Made by a program: the position numbers and the translations under genes
Notes under the pieces: generated by a model
The model's input: only the letters and a program-made list of their open reading frames with translations
What the model was told of the DNA's origin: nothing
The model's database searches: none
In this document: positions 10,197-19,286 of the stretch, one piece after another
How the letters are laid out: the number at the start of each line of letters is the position of its first letter
Numbering within the stretch: position 1 is the first letter of the stretch
NCBI RefSeq assembly: GCF_001650195.1
Contig: NZ_LXYR01000003.1
Location: 124,001 to 188,000, forward strand
DNA: 64,000 nucleotides
Reading direction: 5' to 3'
DNA from: Phormidesmis priestleyi BC1401
GTDB lineage: Bacteria > Cyanobacteriota > Cyanobacteriia > Leptolyngbyales > Leptolyngbyaceae

Positions 10197-11585
10197 ATGG
10201 TGCTTTTAAGCGACAAGCGAAATGCGTCAAGTTCCACTATTCCTGATCCCTTTATTTCAGCGCGCTCTAATGCTCCCAATCGGCAGGCGATCGCGCTCAT
10301 TTCAGATCATGGCGACCCTGCCGCAGATATTGGTCGAGAAGAAGCAGGCGGACAAAATGTGTATGTGCGTCAAGTGGGTGAAGCGCTGGCAAAATTGGGC
10401 TGGCAGGTCGATATGTTTACCCGCAAGACGAAAGCCGATGATGCCACGATCGTCCAACATTCTCCTCACTGCCGCACGATTCGCTTAACGGCGGGACCTG
10501 AAGAATTCATTCCTCGCGATCGCTTATTTGAATTCATGCCAGCATTCGTCGAGGCGTTTCGAGTTTATCAAGCGGAGTATCACTATCCGTTAATCCATAC
10601 GAACTACTGGATGTCTGCGTGGGTGGGTCTAGAAGTGCAGAAAACCCATAACGTTCAGCTTATCAATACCTATCACTCACTCGGTGCGATTAAATATCAG
10701 TCGGTTCCAAACCGTCCGGCGATCGCCAACACTCGGTTAAAGGTTGAACAACAAATTTTAGAGCAAGCCAACTGCACGGTTGCCACCAGTCCTCAAGAGC
10801 AGGAAGCCCTTCGGACACTGGTTTCTAGTCAGGGACACATTGAGGTGATTCCGTGTGGAACGGACATCGAAAACTTTCATGTGATTCCAAAATCGGAGGC
10901 GCGATCGCAGCTAGAATTCCGACCCGATGAGAAAATTGTTCTCTATGTCGGACGCTTTGATCCGCGCAAGGGAATTGAAACGCTGGTTCGTGCCTGCGCT
11001 CAATTAAAAGCCAGTCCTGCTAACGTCCGTTTGGTCATTGTCGGTGGCAGCGATCCAACTCAACCAGATGGCGACGAGCGACTCCGAATTGAACGCATCG
11101 TGCAAGAGTTGGGATTGTCAAATCGAACAACGTTTGCAGGGCGGGTTGGACACGATCAACTGCCGCTCTATTACACGGCAGCCGATGTGTGTGTAATTCC
11201 GAGTCACTATGAGCCATTCGGATTGGTGGCGATCGAGTCAATGGCGTGCGGAACTCCGGTCGTTGCCTCTGCGGTGGGCGGATTGAAGTTCTCGATTGTG
11301 CCAGAAGAAACCGGATTATTGGTTCCACCTCAAGACATCGGTGCGTTTGCAGATGCAATCGATCGCATTCTCGGCGATGATATATGGGCAACCAGGCTAA
11401 AGCTCCAGGCATCTGAGCGGGTGCGGCGAAACTTTGGCTGGTCGGGTGTGGCGGCTCAGTTGAGTGATCTCTATCGACGCGTTTTGGCACAGTCGATCAC
11501 CCATGAACTATTAGCACCTAGGCAGTTAGATGGGTTGGCTGGGGCGATCGTCGTTCCGACAAAAGCGCTGACTCAAGTTTCATAA
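10197..11585 (+). CDS. family 4 glycosyltransferase, MshA / sucrose-phosphate-synthase-like
   Basis: About 462 residues. ATG at 10197 is preferred over GTG at 10188 because AAGGTG lies 8 nt before it. After a variable N-terminus of about 35 residues comes ALISDHGDPAADIG with the glycine-rich EAGGQNVYVRQVGEALA loop, as in sucrose-phosphate synthases and MshA-type transferases. The C-terminal half has LYVGRFDPRKGIETLV and the E-x7-E motif EPFGLVAIE. Substrate is not certain: the sucrose or trehalose-like grouping fits the GGQNVYV loop, but many cyanobacterial paralogues have unknown acceptors. A strong terminator follows. Confidence 0.85.
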   Translation: MVLLSDKRNASSSTIPDPFISARSNAPNRQAIALISDHGDPAADIGREEAGGQNVYVRQVGEALAKLGWQVDMFTRKTKADDATIVQHSPHCRTIRLTAGPEEFIPRDRLFEFMPAFVEAFRVYQAEYHYPLIHTNYWMSAWVGLEVQKTHNVQLINTYHSLGAIKYQSVPNRPAIANTRLKVEQQILEQANCTVATSPQEQEALRTLVSSQGHIEVIPCGTDIENFHVIPKSEARSQLEFRPDEKIVLYVGRFDPRKGIETLVRACAQLKASPANVRLVIVGGSDPTQPDGDERLRIERIVQELGLSNRTTFAGRVGHDQLPLYYTAADVCVIPSHYEPFGLVAIESMACGTPVVASAVGGLKFSIVPEETGLLVPPQDIGAFADAIDRILGDDIWATRLKLQASERVRRNFGWSGVAAQLSDLYRRVLAQSITHELLAPRQLDGLAGAIVVPTKALTQVS

Positions 11586-11590
11586 AAATC

Positions 11591-11638
11591 GGGAGGCAGG
11601 GTGCAGAATTTTTGTTCTCAACTGCCTCCCTTCTTTTG
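11591..11638 (+). terminator. rho-independent terminator
   Basis: GGGAGGCAG (11591-11599) pairs perfectly with CTGCCTCCC (11622-11630), followed by TTCTTTTGTTT. It lies just after the second GT4 gene and immediately before the convergent DUF6887 stop. Confidence 0.8.
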
Positions 11639-11639
11639 T

Positions 11640-11831
11640 TTAAATCTCACCTGCAATTTTGCGTTTTAGAATTTCGGTCATTTCTTCAGAACTCAAGTCA
11701 TTGCTGTACCCCGGTGCATTTGGGTCGCGACGGCTTAGGAGGGCTGCGAGGGCTTCATCATCTTCTCGATGTTTCAAAATATAAGATCTTAGTTCTTCTC
11801 TAGTCATTGCCTCAAAGTTAGGTTTGGTCAT
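11640..11831 (-). CDS. DUF6887-like small protein
   Basis: 63 residues, helical and charged: MTKPNFEAMTREELRSYILK, then HREDDEALAALLSRRD and an acidic SSEEMTEILKRKI end. This matches my memory of the cyanobacterial DUF6887 family, usually encoded beside DUF6888 in toxin-antitoxin-like pairs of unproven function. Its ATG overlaps the DUF6888 stop (ATGA), so the two are translationally coupled. The family name is from recall, not a search. Confidence 0.65.
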   Translation of the reverse strand: MTKPNFEAMTREELRSYILKHREDDEALAALLSRRDPNAPGYSNDLSSEEMTEILKRKIAGEI

Positions 11832-12028
11832 AGAAAATCCCAGATTCCATTTTGTTGAATGACAATTTCGATGTTTTCCTGAGCCAGGATATAAATGATT
11901 CCTGTGATCGGATTGAAGCGAAACAAGTAGATATCTCGGTATAGATTGGAGAGCAATTGGCAGACTTGGACGGCTGCGAATGCCTGGGCAATGGTGGGAG
12001 AAATGGGGCTACCTCATAATTCTGACAT
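11828..12028 (-). pseudogene. DUF6888-like small protein with in-frame stop or ATT start
   Basis: The minus-strand frame ending at 11828 encodes a recognisable DUF6888-like sequence (AQAFAAVQVCQLLSN, LYRDIYLFRFNPITG, IIYILAQENIEIVIQ, NGIWDFL). Read from the natural ATG at 12028 the fifth codon is TGA, giving MSEL, stop, then GSPISPTIAQAF onward. No ATG, GTG or TTG lies between that stop and the conserved region. Either a tryptophan codon became TGA and the gene is broken, or translation begins at the ATT at 12004, which has GAGGT 6 nt before it. The stop overlaps the ATG of the DUF6887 gene. Confidence 0.6.
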
Positions 12029-12097
12029 AAATATGTTTCCCACGATCGTCTGCCCAATTTTCCTTTCGATAGACAGAAACAGCAAAGCTAATAGGGA

Positions 12098-14212
12098 TTA
12101 TGCTGATGCCTCTAATTCTCCAATACTCCACTCAGATTCAGAAATACCGATCGCGGCAAGTATACGACGACAGTAGATGAGATGTTGTTTTGCTGAACTG
12201 GAGTGATAAACCCAAATGCCGTTGGATAGCTGATACCAATGATTCGGATAGTTCTTACCCTCAACGCTGTCATCGAAGATGCCGACTGCTTGCCTAACTT
12301 TGCCAAAGTCCTGCGGACGATTTTTAATAATCCACTCTAAGGTGATCACTCGTACCTGTCGCCATGTCTGGTTTGGTATATCGAGCTTTTCGCCGCAGAT
12401 ACTCATTGAGATCGGCTTCCCGTAGACTATTGGAGTTATCGGAGTCGCTTCTCCTAAAGCAGACCAAGTTTCAAGAAACTTTTCTGCCAAAAAATCCGCA
12501 CGTTTTAAGATGGCGTTCTCATCCCACTCGTCAATCGATCGAGAAAAGTAATCTTTATTGAGTCTCAACTCATGCTTTGCTAGGATCTGCTTCTTTATAG
12601 AAAAAGGTGAGTTAGACAGCGCTGAATTCCATTCCTGAGTTACTAGAGTCAGGTTGCCAAGTGTATGTCTATAGTCCTGATAAATCCGCTCAAAGTTCTC
12701 TCCCAACTCAACTTTCCACGTCTCATTGAGTGTTTGTGGCATTAAATGTTCGATTGTTGGCTTACCACTTAGAACGGTATATCCACCAGAGCCTTTTGAA
12801 AGATGTCGATTGATTGTTTCTAAAATTAGAAAGATTTTCTCTTGGTTACGGTTATCGTAAAGGCTAGAAGTCTGAATCGCTTGCTGAATCTTTCGATCGG
12901 GTGGGTAACTTTTAGAAACTAAAGCTCTCTTCAACGCTTCCTTAAAGCTCAACGCATTGGTAATCCCCATTTCGTAGCCCAATCCTCCATCATCCATCTC
13001 ATCGATTACGTCACGCCAGAGAGTAGGAAACATTTTGTTGAGATAATTGCTCGCCTCACGACAAACGTAACGGCGCACTACGTAGTTTTCTAAAACTTCC
13101 AAAGTTTCCTTAAAATCGTTTGGCTTAAGCCAGCCGTTTACATAAGCATCGTAAGCCATTAGAAGAAATGGATAAGCTGTTTGAATCTCTAGAGTATTCA
13201 GACGAGTTAGCGCTTCTCTAATCTGTAGATTTTTCTCGTTTTCTGGTCGTAGCAGCTTGTTGTAATATTCTGCAAAACGTCTTAGTAGAGATATTTCTTC
13301 AATGAACTTTGCATCATCACGGAATTCCTCGTAGCGATCGCGAAATCGAGCATAGATGTGCTCTTCACTGCACAGGAACCGTGACTGCGTGGCGAGATAA
13401 TGCCTGATAAAAGCTGTAAGTTCTCCGATTCTAGATTTACCGACCGTCCGTCTTTCCTGCAATAAATTTTCAATCTTCTCCCAATGTTCTGTAAATACTT
13501 TCTCTTGCTTTGCTGTTGGCAGTTTCATCGCGATGTAGTTGCGTACCAAATCAGCCTGTGAGAGTGGTTTTCCTTTAGCGTTTAAGCTTTCAAATATTTT
13601 ATAGGGACTTTCATCTTTGTTGAGTTCAACAAACACTACCTGAAAGCAGCTAGACAGCACGATAAAGAATTTTTGAGGTTTGATGTTGCCGTCAACGAGA
13701 TTCTTAGTTAATTCTTTCCGTAAATAATCATAAGCGATTGGAATTCTAGATTCGGTTTCTTCAGGTTTTTCCCCTAACAAGATAGATATATAAGCTTGGC
13801 GATCGCCATATTTGTTAGTAGGTAACACCTTAAAACGTACATCACCGTCAGCATCCTCATTCATGAGAAGTTTTTGAACTCCTCTTGCAGTTCTGGCATC
13901 AGTTTCACAAATTAGATCTCGGAAAGCACACAAAAGAAGAGAGATGGTTGTTAACCGTTGTTGACCGTCCACCAAGGTAAAAGCAGGAATTACCCCGCTC
14001 CTAGTACCATCATTGATAACAACCAGCGAACCTAGAAAGTGTTCAGGTTCTTTTTCATCCTGACATTCTTCATAGATTGCTAACGTATCGTTTAAAAGAG
14101 TCTGCCAATTAATTCTGTCCCAACTATACTGCCGTTGAAAATGAGGCAATACATAGTGAATATCGCCTCCACCGCTGAAAATTTTGGAGATCTTGAGACT
14201 GTCGGCTCTCAT
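12098..14212 (-). CDS. DUF262/DUF1524 protein (GmrSD-like nuclease)
   Basis: 704 residues. The N-terminal DUF262 domain shows the conserved HFQRQYSWDR segment (about residues 24-33) and LVDGQQRLTTI (81-90); this domain binds and hydrolyses nucleotides in GmrS/BrxU-type enzymes. The middle is helical. An HNH-like DUF1524 domain near 490-550 has TIEHLMPQTLN and LGNLTLVTQEWN, the nuclease core of GmrD. From about 570 to the end there is an extra domain of about 130 residues that I cannot name. Related proteins are type IV modification-dependent restriction enzymes or BREX/defence accessories. No partner defence gene is next to it. Upstream lies a 122-bp inverted-repeat element. Confidence 0.87.
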   Translation of the reverse strand: MRADSLKISKIFSGGGDIHYVLPHFQRQYSWDRINWQTLLNDTLAIYEECQDEKEPEHFLGSLVVINDGTRSGVIPAFTLVDGQQRLTTISLLLCAFRDLICETDARTARGVQKLLMNEDADGDVRFKVLPTNKYGDRQAYISILLGEKPEETESRIPIAYDYLRKELTKNLVDGNIKPQKFFIVLSSCFQVVFVELNKDESPYKIFESLNAKGKPLSQADLVRNYIAMKLPTAKQEKVFTEHWEKIENLLQERRTVGKSRIGELTAFIRHYLATQSRFLCSEEHIYARFRDRYEEFRDDAKFIEEISLLRRFAEYYNKLLRPENEKNLQIREALTRLNTLEIQTAYPFLLMAYDAYVNGWLKPNDFKETLEVLENYVVRRYVCREASNYLNKMFPTLWRDVIDEMDDGGLGYEMGITNALSFKEALKRALVSKSYPPDRKIQQAIQTSSLYDNRNQEKIFLILETINRHLSKGSGGYTVLSGKPTIEHLMPQTLNETWKVELGENFERIYQDYRHTLGNLTLVTQEWNSALSNSPFSIKKQILAKHELRLNKDYFSRSIDEWDENAILKRADFLAEKFLETWSALGEATPITPIVYGKPISMSICGEKLDIPNQTWRQVRVITLEWIIKNRPQDFGKVRQAVGIFDDSVEGKNYPNHWYQLSNGIWVYHSSSAKQHLIYCRRILAAIGISESEWSIGELEASA

Positions 14213-14292
14213 TGCTGCCTACCTGTATAAACGGATGCCTTCCTCCGATAGGATAGCCCAAGTTTTCGAGAAAAGACCTATTTAGAAGTAAC

Positions 14293-14414
14293 AATAGTCC
14301 GGACAGTTTTGAATCGCCAACGGCAGAATGCGGGTTTGAGCCTCCTCGGCGCGGTCAGATGCTGACGGTAGAATGCGGGGTTCAGCCTCTGCCTCGAAAA
14401 TTGTCCGGACTATT
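14293..14414. repeat. 122-bp inverted-repeat element with internal direct repeat
   Basis: The ends AATAGTCCGGACAGTTTT (14293-14310) and AAAATTGTCCGGACTATT (14397-14414) are inverted copies with one mismatch, each containing the palindrome GTCCGGAC. Inside are two imperfect direct copies of about 34 bp (from 14316 and 14361) sharing the core AGAATGCGGG. No open frame. It looks like a small non-autonomous element or a structured RNA. It lies 80 bp upstream of the DUF262 gene. Confidence 0.65.
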
Positions 14415-14549
14415 GAAGTAAGCTACTTGGCAGAATTGTTACCTAATCTCCAGTAATCGATTTTCTACAGCAAAAAACTTGTGATGCGGTCACTTGCAGT
14501 TCTGAGAATGTTGAAGAAAATAAACGATCGCTCTAATCAATCGAGAAGT

Positions 14550-15143
14550 CTATTGTTCGACTTGGTTGATTTCCTCAAAAGAAATCCCTTCGTAGATTTC
14601 GGCGACGGTCATCTCAACCTCGATCGAGCCAAACCTCACAATATCCTCAGTCGATTCGTACACACGATAAATCCAGAAGTCACCATCTGATTTAGTGTAT
14701 TGCTGAATCTCTAACTCGTATTGATTGATTAACACATATTCTTGAAGTTCAGGAATCGATCGATAGTATTTAAACTTATCGCTTTTATCATAATCTTCCG
14801 TTGATTTAGATAATACTTCAATGATTAATCGAGGATTTGTCAGCGTATCCGACCGATTGTTATAAGGTGCAGGTTCACCTTCAATAACCATCACATCGGG
14901 ATATGTAAACTTGCTGTATTTGGGAATCCATAAGCGAACATCACTGGAGTAAAACCGATAGCCTTTGCCTCTGAGCTTGGATTTCAGAACCCAAAGGTTT
15001 GTAATAATTTCGTTGTGACTAAACGAGCCGCCTGTCATTGGGACAATTTCTCCACCGTGATATTCGCTCTTAAAATCAGCTTTTTCTTCCAAAGCTAAGT
15101 ATTCCTCTGGGCTGTAGCGTTTTTTGACTTCTGTGGCTTGCAT
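14550..15143 (-). CDS. Uma2 family endonuclease (DUF820)
   Basis: About 197 residues from the ATG at 15143 (MQATEVKKRYSPEEYLALEE); an upstream in-frame start would add 15 residues unlike the family. Uma2 proteins have the PD-(D/E)xK nuclease fold and are multiplied in cyanobacterial genomes. Visible parts are FKSEYHGGEIVPMTGGS, the catalytic-type YPDVMVIEGEP, and LIIEVLSKSTEDYDKSDKF with the E-x-L pattern. Biological role is not established. It sits downstream of metH on the same strand with an 86-bp gap. Confidence 0.85.
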   Translation of the reverse strand: MQATEVKKRYSPEEYLALEEKADFKSEYHGGEIVPMTGGSFSHNEIITNLWVLKSKLRGKGYRFYSSDVRLWIPKYSKFTYPDVMVIEGEPAPYNNRSDTLTNPRLIIEVLSKSTEDYDKSDKFKYYRSIPELQEYVLINQYELEIQQYTKSDGDFWIYRVYESTEDIVRFGSIEVEMTVAEIYEGISFEEINQVEQ

Positions 15144-15229
15144 GGAAATCACCAATGAGCGACTACTTAAATAATAAGCGAGATGCAATTGCTCGCATCT
15201 CGCCTTGCTAATTTTATGAGTTGTGAATC

Positions 15230-18200
15230 CTACGCGCTGAAGTATTTAGCAGTAGGGTGATAGGCGATAATTGCGGTCGTTGACTGTTCGGGGTAGAGTT
15301 GCTCACTCTCATCCATGTGCAGATTTAAGCGATCGCTGCCCAACAAGTCCAGCAGTTTATATTGGTCGTAGATGTGGGGACACGCCGGATAACCGAAGCT
15401 ATAGCGAGAACCCTGATAGCGTTGCGCCAAGATGTCGCGAATGTTGTCGGGGTCTGCGTCGCCAAAGCCCAACTCGCGACGAATTCGAGCGTGAACCCAT
15501 TCAGCCAAGGCTTCTGCCATCGAGACCGCCATCCCGTGGAAGTATAGATAATCGGTGTAGTTATTTGCCTCAAACAGCGTTTTTGCAAAGTCGGTTGCGA
15601 CTTCACCCATCGTTACCGCTTGCATCGGGAAGACATCGATTTGCCCCGACTCTTTAGAGGCGAAAAAATCGGCAATGCAGTAGCGCCGCAGCGATCGCTG
15701 ACGAGGAAAACTAAAGGTCGCGATCGGAGTCGATGTATCCAGCGTATTCGGGTCATACAGATGCAGCGAGTTGCCGTCTGACTGACAGGGAAAATAGCCG
15801 TAAATCGCTTGAGGATGCAGCAGATTTTCCTCGACGATGCGGTGCTTCCAGGTATCTAGAATCGGGTAGACTTTTTCTGCCAGAAAGCGATCGTAGTCTT
15901 CGCGAGACTGCTCTCGTGGTTTGCGGAACTGCCACTGTCCCGCGATCAGTGCCTGCAAGTCTAGATGCCAGAATAATTCATTCCACGGCAGGTCGGAGGG
16001 TTGCAGAATTTTGGTGCCCCAGAATGGAGGCGTAGGACGGGGAATGTTGGGATCGATGGACTGCGATCGAGTCGGATCTTCCGGCAGCGATTCAGAAATG
16101 GTTTCTGTTCCAGTAGTCTCTGCCGTTGGTTCGTCCGTAACCTCTTCGATTAAATCGGCTGCTAATTCCTCATTTAAGAAACCCTTGAGATTATCCCACT
16201 CGCCGTTATTTTTGGCGGGCATGAACTTATCCATGAAGTGTAGGTCAGAAAAGGCATCTTTGCCGTAAACGACTCGACCGTTGTAAGTCTTTTGACAATC
16301 ATCGTGGACAAATTTTGGCGTTAGCGCCGCACCGCCCAAAATCACCGGAACTGTGATTCCTTTCTCGTTGAAGGTTGCCAGATTTTCTTTCATGAAAGCT
16401 GTTGATTTTACGAGTAAGCCGCTCATCGCAATGCAATCAACGTTGTGTTCCATGTAAGCGTCGATAATCTTATCTACGGACTGTTTAATTCCGAGATTAA
16501 TCACCTTATAGCCGTTGTTGGTGAGAATGATGTCTACCAGGTTCTTACCGATGTCGTGAACGTCGCCTTTCACCGTTGCGATTAGCATTACGCCTTTTGA
16601 CTGTCCGGCTTCTTTTTTCTCCATTAGCGGCTCTAAGAAGGCGACCGCAGACTTCATCGTCTCGGCAGATTGCAGCACGAAGGGCAGTTGCATTTGACCC
16701 GACCCGAATAGTTCACCAACCGTTTTCATGCCATCTAGCAAGTAGACGTTGATGATTTCAAGCGGCGGATATTGGTCTAACGCGACTTTGAGAGCGTCTT
16801 CGAGTCCGATGCGTTCACCGTCGATGATGTGGCGTTTGAGACGTTCTTCGATCGGAAGCTTGGCATCTTCGCTGCGATCGCGCTTTGTCGTCGCGCCTTC
16901 AAACACCGTCGTTAGGTCTCCAAGCGGATCGTAGACGCAGATATCGCCGTCAAACTGACGCTGATCGTAAATCAGTTTGCGACAGATTTCTTGATGCTCT
17001 GGGGAAATCTTCGCCATCGGCAAAATCTTGGCAGCACTGATGATCGCGCTATCCATCCCGGCTTGGGTGGCTTCGTGTAAAAACGTCGAGTTCAACACCT
17101 GACGAGCGGCAGCATTTAGACCAAACGAGATGTTAGAAACGCCGAGGGTAATGTGACATCCCGGCAGGTTCTCGCGAATCATCCGAATCGAGTCGATCGT
17201 CGCCTTTCCATTTTCGCGATCTTCCTCAATCCCGGTTGAAATCGGCAGCGCTAATGTATCAAAAAAGATCTCGTAAGGGGGAATGCCAAACTCAACGGCT
17301 TGACGATAGGCACGCTGGGCGATCGCGAATTTCCTTTCAGCCGTTCGCGCCATGCCGTCTTCGTCGATCGTCCCAATCACCACACCCGCCCCATATTCTT
17401 TGGCGAGTTCTAGCACTTTTAGGAATCGTTCTTCCCCATCCTCATAGTTGGTTGAGTTGAGGAGACATTTGCCTCCCGCAACTTTGAGTCCGGCTTCCAT
17501 CTTTTCCCACTCGGTCGAGTCGAGCATCAGCGGCAGATTGACGTTTGTTACGAGTCGAGAAACTAACTCGTGCATATCTTTCACGCCATCGCGACCGACA
17601 TAATCGACGTTGACATCCAGAATGTGCGCGCCTTCTTTGACCTGCGATCGAGCCAACGCCACCAAGCCATCCCAATCTTCTGCATTCAGCAAGTCGCGAC
17701 ACTTTTTAGAACCGCTGGCATTCAGCCGTTCGCCAATAATCAGGAACGAATTATCTTGCTCATAAGGTTGAGCGCTGTAGATCGAAGCCGCCGAAGGCAC
17801 GTAATTTAACACGGGACGAGCCGCAACTTGCCCATTGCTGCGAACCTGACGCGCTCTGGGTTTCAGCGTTGACGCGACCTCCGCCAACTGATGAATGTGA
17901 TCGGGGCGAGTGCCACAGCAGCCTCCAATTACTTGCACTCCCAGGTCTTCAACAAAGTGACCTAACGCCATTCTCAGTTCCATTGGCGTTAGTTTGTAGT
18001 GAGCGTGTCCGCCCACGTTTTCAGGTAAGCCAGCGTTAGGAATACACGACACGATGAATGGTGAATGAGCCGACAGATATTTAATGTGTTCTGCCATGCG
18101 ATCGGGTCCCGTTGCACAATTCAATCCGAGAATGTCGATCGGGTACGGCTCTAAAATCGACAACACTGCACTAATATCAGAACCGACCAACATCGTGCCC

Positions 18201-18799
18201 TGAATTTCCATCGTCACCGACACCATCAACGGACGACGATCGCCCTTTTTCCTAAACACTTGTTCGATGCCGTTTAACGCCGCTTTGATTTGCAGCACAT
18301 CTTGACACGTCTCGACCAAAAAGAGGTCTACGCCTCCGTCATATAAGCCTTCTGCCTGTTCTGCAAAGGCGGTTTTGAGGGTGTCATAATCGATGTTGCC
18401 TAGCGTGGGAAGCTTTGTGCCCGGTCCGATCGAGCCTGCTACAAACCGAGGTTTCTCTGGAGTCGAAAACTCATCCGCGACGCGTCTTGCCAGTTCTGCG
18501 GCGGCTTTGCTGAGAGAGTAGGCTTGGTCTGCTAAGTCATATTCAGCTAACACAAAGCTGCTGCTGCCGAAGGTGTCGGTTTCGATCACATCTGCCCCGG
18601 CTGCCAGAAAATCTCGATGAACTTTCTCGACCGCTTCTGGCTTGGTGTAGACCAAATATTCGTTACAGCCTTCATAGTCGGCTCCGCCAAAGTCATCGGC
18701 GGTGAGATTTTGCACTTGCAAATTGGTGCCCATTGCGCCATCAAAGACAAGCACAGGACGATCGGGACTGTGAAGACGAGCGAGAAAAGCACTGTTCAT
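15230..18799 (-). CDS. metH: cobalamin-dependent methionine synthase MetH
   Basis: About 1189 residues, full length. MetH moves the methyl group of 5-methyl-tetrahydrofolate to homocysteine through cobalamin. Domains in order: homocysteine-binding ([10 protein letters not shown] at the start; zinc cysteines in GLNCATGP and [10 protein letters not shown]), pterin-binding ([11 protein letters not shown], then [11 protein letters not shown]), cobalamin-binding with the histidine motif [12 protein letters not shown], and the AdoMet reactivation domain ending in [18 protein letters not shown]. The ATG at 18799 ([12 protein letters not shown]) is preferred to one 14 codons upstream, since the family begins close to this point. 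An Asp/Glu/Thr-rich linker separates the cobalamin and activation domains. No cobalamin riboswitch is evident upstream. Confidence 0.97.
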   Translation of the reverse strand: MNSAFLARLHSPDRPVLVFDGAMGTNLQVQNLTADDFGGADYEGCNEYLVYTKPEAVEKVHRDFLAAGADVIETDTFGSSSFVLAEYDLADQAYSLSKAAAELARRVADEFSTPEKPRFVAGSIGPGTKLPTLGNIDYDTLKTAFAEQAEGLYDGGVDLFLVETCQDVLQIKAALNGIEQVFRKKGDRRPLMVSVTMEIQGTMLVGSDISAVLSILEPYPIDILGLNCATGPDRMAEHIKYLSAHSPFIVSCIPNAGLPENVGGHAHYKLTPMELRMALGHFVEDLGVQVIGGCCGTRPDHIHQLAEVASTLKPRARQVRSNGQVAARPVLNYVPSAASIYSAQPYEQDNSFLIIGERLNASGSKKCRDLLNAEDWDGLVALARSQVKEGAHILDVNVDYVGRDGVKDMHELVSRLVTNVNLPLMLDSTEWEKMEAGLKVAGGKCLLNSTNYEDGEERFLKVLELAKEYGAGVVIGTIDEDGMARTAERKFAIAQRAYRQAVEFGIPPYEIFFDTLALPISTGIEEDRENGKATIDSIRMIRENLPGCHITLGVSNISFGLNAAARQVLNSTFLHEATQAGMDSAIISAAKILPMAKISPEHQEICRKLIYDQRQFDGDICVYDPLGDLTTVFEGATTKRDRSEDAKLPIEERLKRHIIDGERIGLEDALKVALDQYPPLEIINVYLLDGMKTVGELFGSGQMQLPFVLQSAETMKSAVAFLEPLMEKKEAGQSKGVMLIATVKGDVHDIGKNLVDIILTNNGYKVINLGIKQSVDKIIDAYMEHNVDCIAMSGLLVKSTAFMKENLATFNEKGITVPVILGGAALTPKFVHDDCQKTYNGRVVYGKDAFSDLHFMDKFMPAKNNGEWDNLKGFLNEELAADLIEEVTDEPTAETTGTETISESLPEDPTRSQSIDPNIPRPTPPFWGTKILQPSDLPWNELFWHLDLQALIAGQWQFRKPREQSREDYDRFLAEKVYPILDTWKHRIVEENLLHPQAIYGYFPCQSDGNSLHLYDPNTLDTSTPIATFSFPRQRSLRRYCIADFFASKESGQIDVFPMQAVTMGEVATDFAKTLFEANNYTDYLYFHGMAVSMAEALAEWVHARIRRELGFGDADPDNIRDILAQRYQGSRYSFGYPACPHIYDQYKLLDLLGSDRLNLHMDESEQLYPEQSTTAIIAYHPTAKYFSA

Positions 18800-19020
18800 A
18801 AAGCAACTAGCAACGAAGAGAGAACTCGAATCGCTCACCAACCAAGCCTTGACTCACTGTGTAGTGTGAATAAGGAACCTTGGCAGGGGCAGCGACGATT
18901 GTGATATTTTACGATTTCTATATTATTTCTACTTTGACACATCTCTCTCAGTCGCAGCTAAGGTGATGCGAGTCGAATTATCAACCCGGCAACGGTTGAT
19001 CGGTCGTGGCAGAAGTCTTT

Positions 19021-19192
19021 CGCCCCCTAAATCCCCCAAAATTGGCAGGGCTAATTTAAGGTCGAGAAAGAAAATCTGTACCCTTTATCTTGCGTTAAGG
19101 CATCATTCTGATGCTGAACGAAGACTCAAGCTTGTAGATTTTATCTGGTGACAACTAATCAGCCCTGCCATTCATGGGGGATTTAGGGGGCG
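19021..19192. repeat. 172-bp MITE-like element with 32-bp inverted ends
   Basis: The left end (19021-19052) begins CGCCCCCTAAATCCCCC and the right end (19161-19192) is its reverse complement, ending GGGGGATTTAGGGGGCG. The two 32-bp arms differ at only a few positions. The interior has no convincing gene. This terminal type resembles small non-autonomous elements common in cyanobacteria. It lies in the 487-bp gap between metH and the PBP4 gene, which holds no gene. Confidence 0.75.
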
Positions 19193-19198
19193 TTCCAG

Positions 19199-19220
19199 GA
19201 TTCATGCAGGAGGTCTACTG
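19199..19220 (+). repeat. 22-bp repeat shared with 24397-24418
   Basis: The site ATTCATGCAGGAGGTCTACT recurs with two changes at 24397-24418. In both places it follows within a few bases the right end of a palindromic element, one of each family, so it may be a common insertion context or part of a larger mobile unit. Confidence 0.5.
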
Positions 19221-19286
19221 AACCAACGGGACAAAGCTGAGGTGCAATCTCAATGATTGCCAGGTTGATAGGACTCCATAATGAGT

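Noticed and set aside
12098-14212. Complete type IV restriction system
   Set aside because: Only the DUF262/DUF1524 protein is present; a restriction function is not shown and no partner is adjacent.
18800-19020. Cobalamin riboswitch upstream of metH
   Set aside because: The conserved B12 box and the P1-P5 arrangement are not visible.
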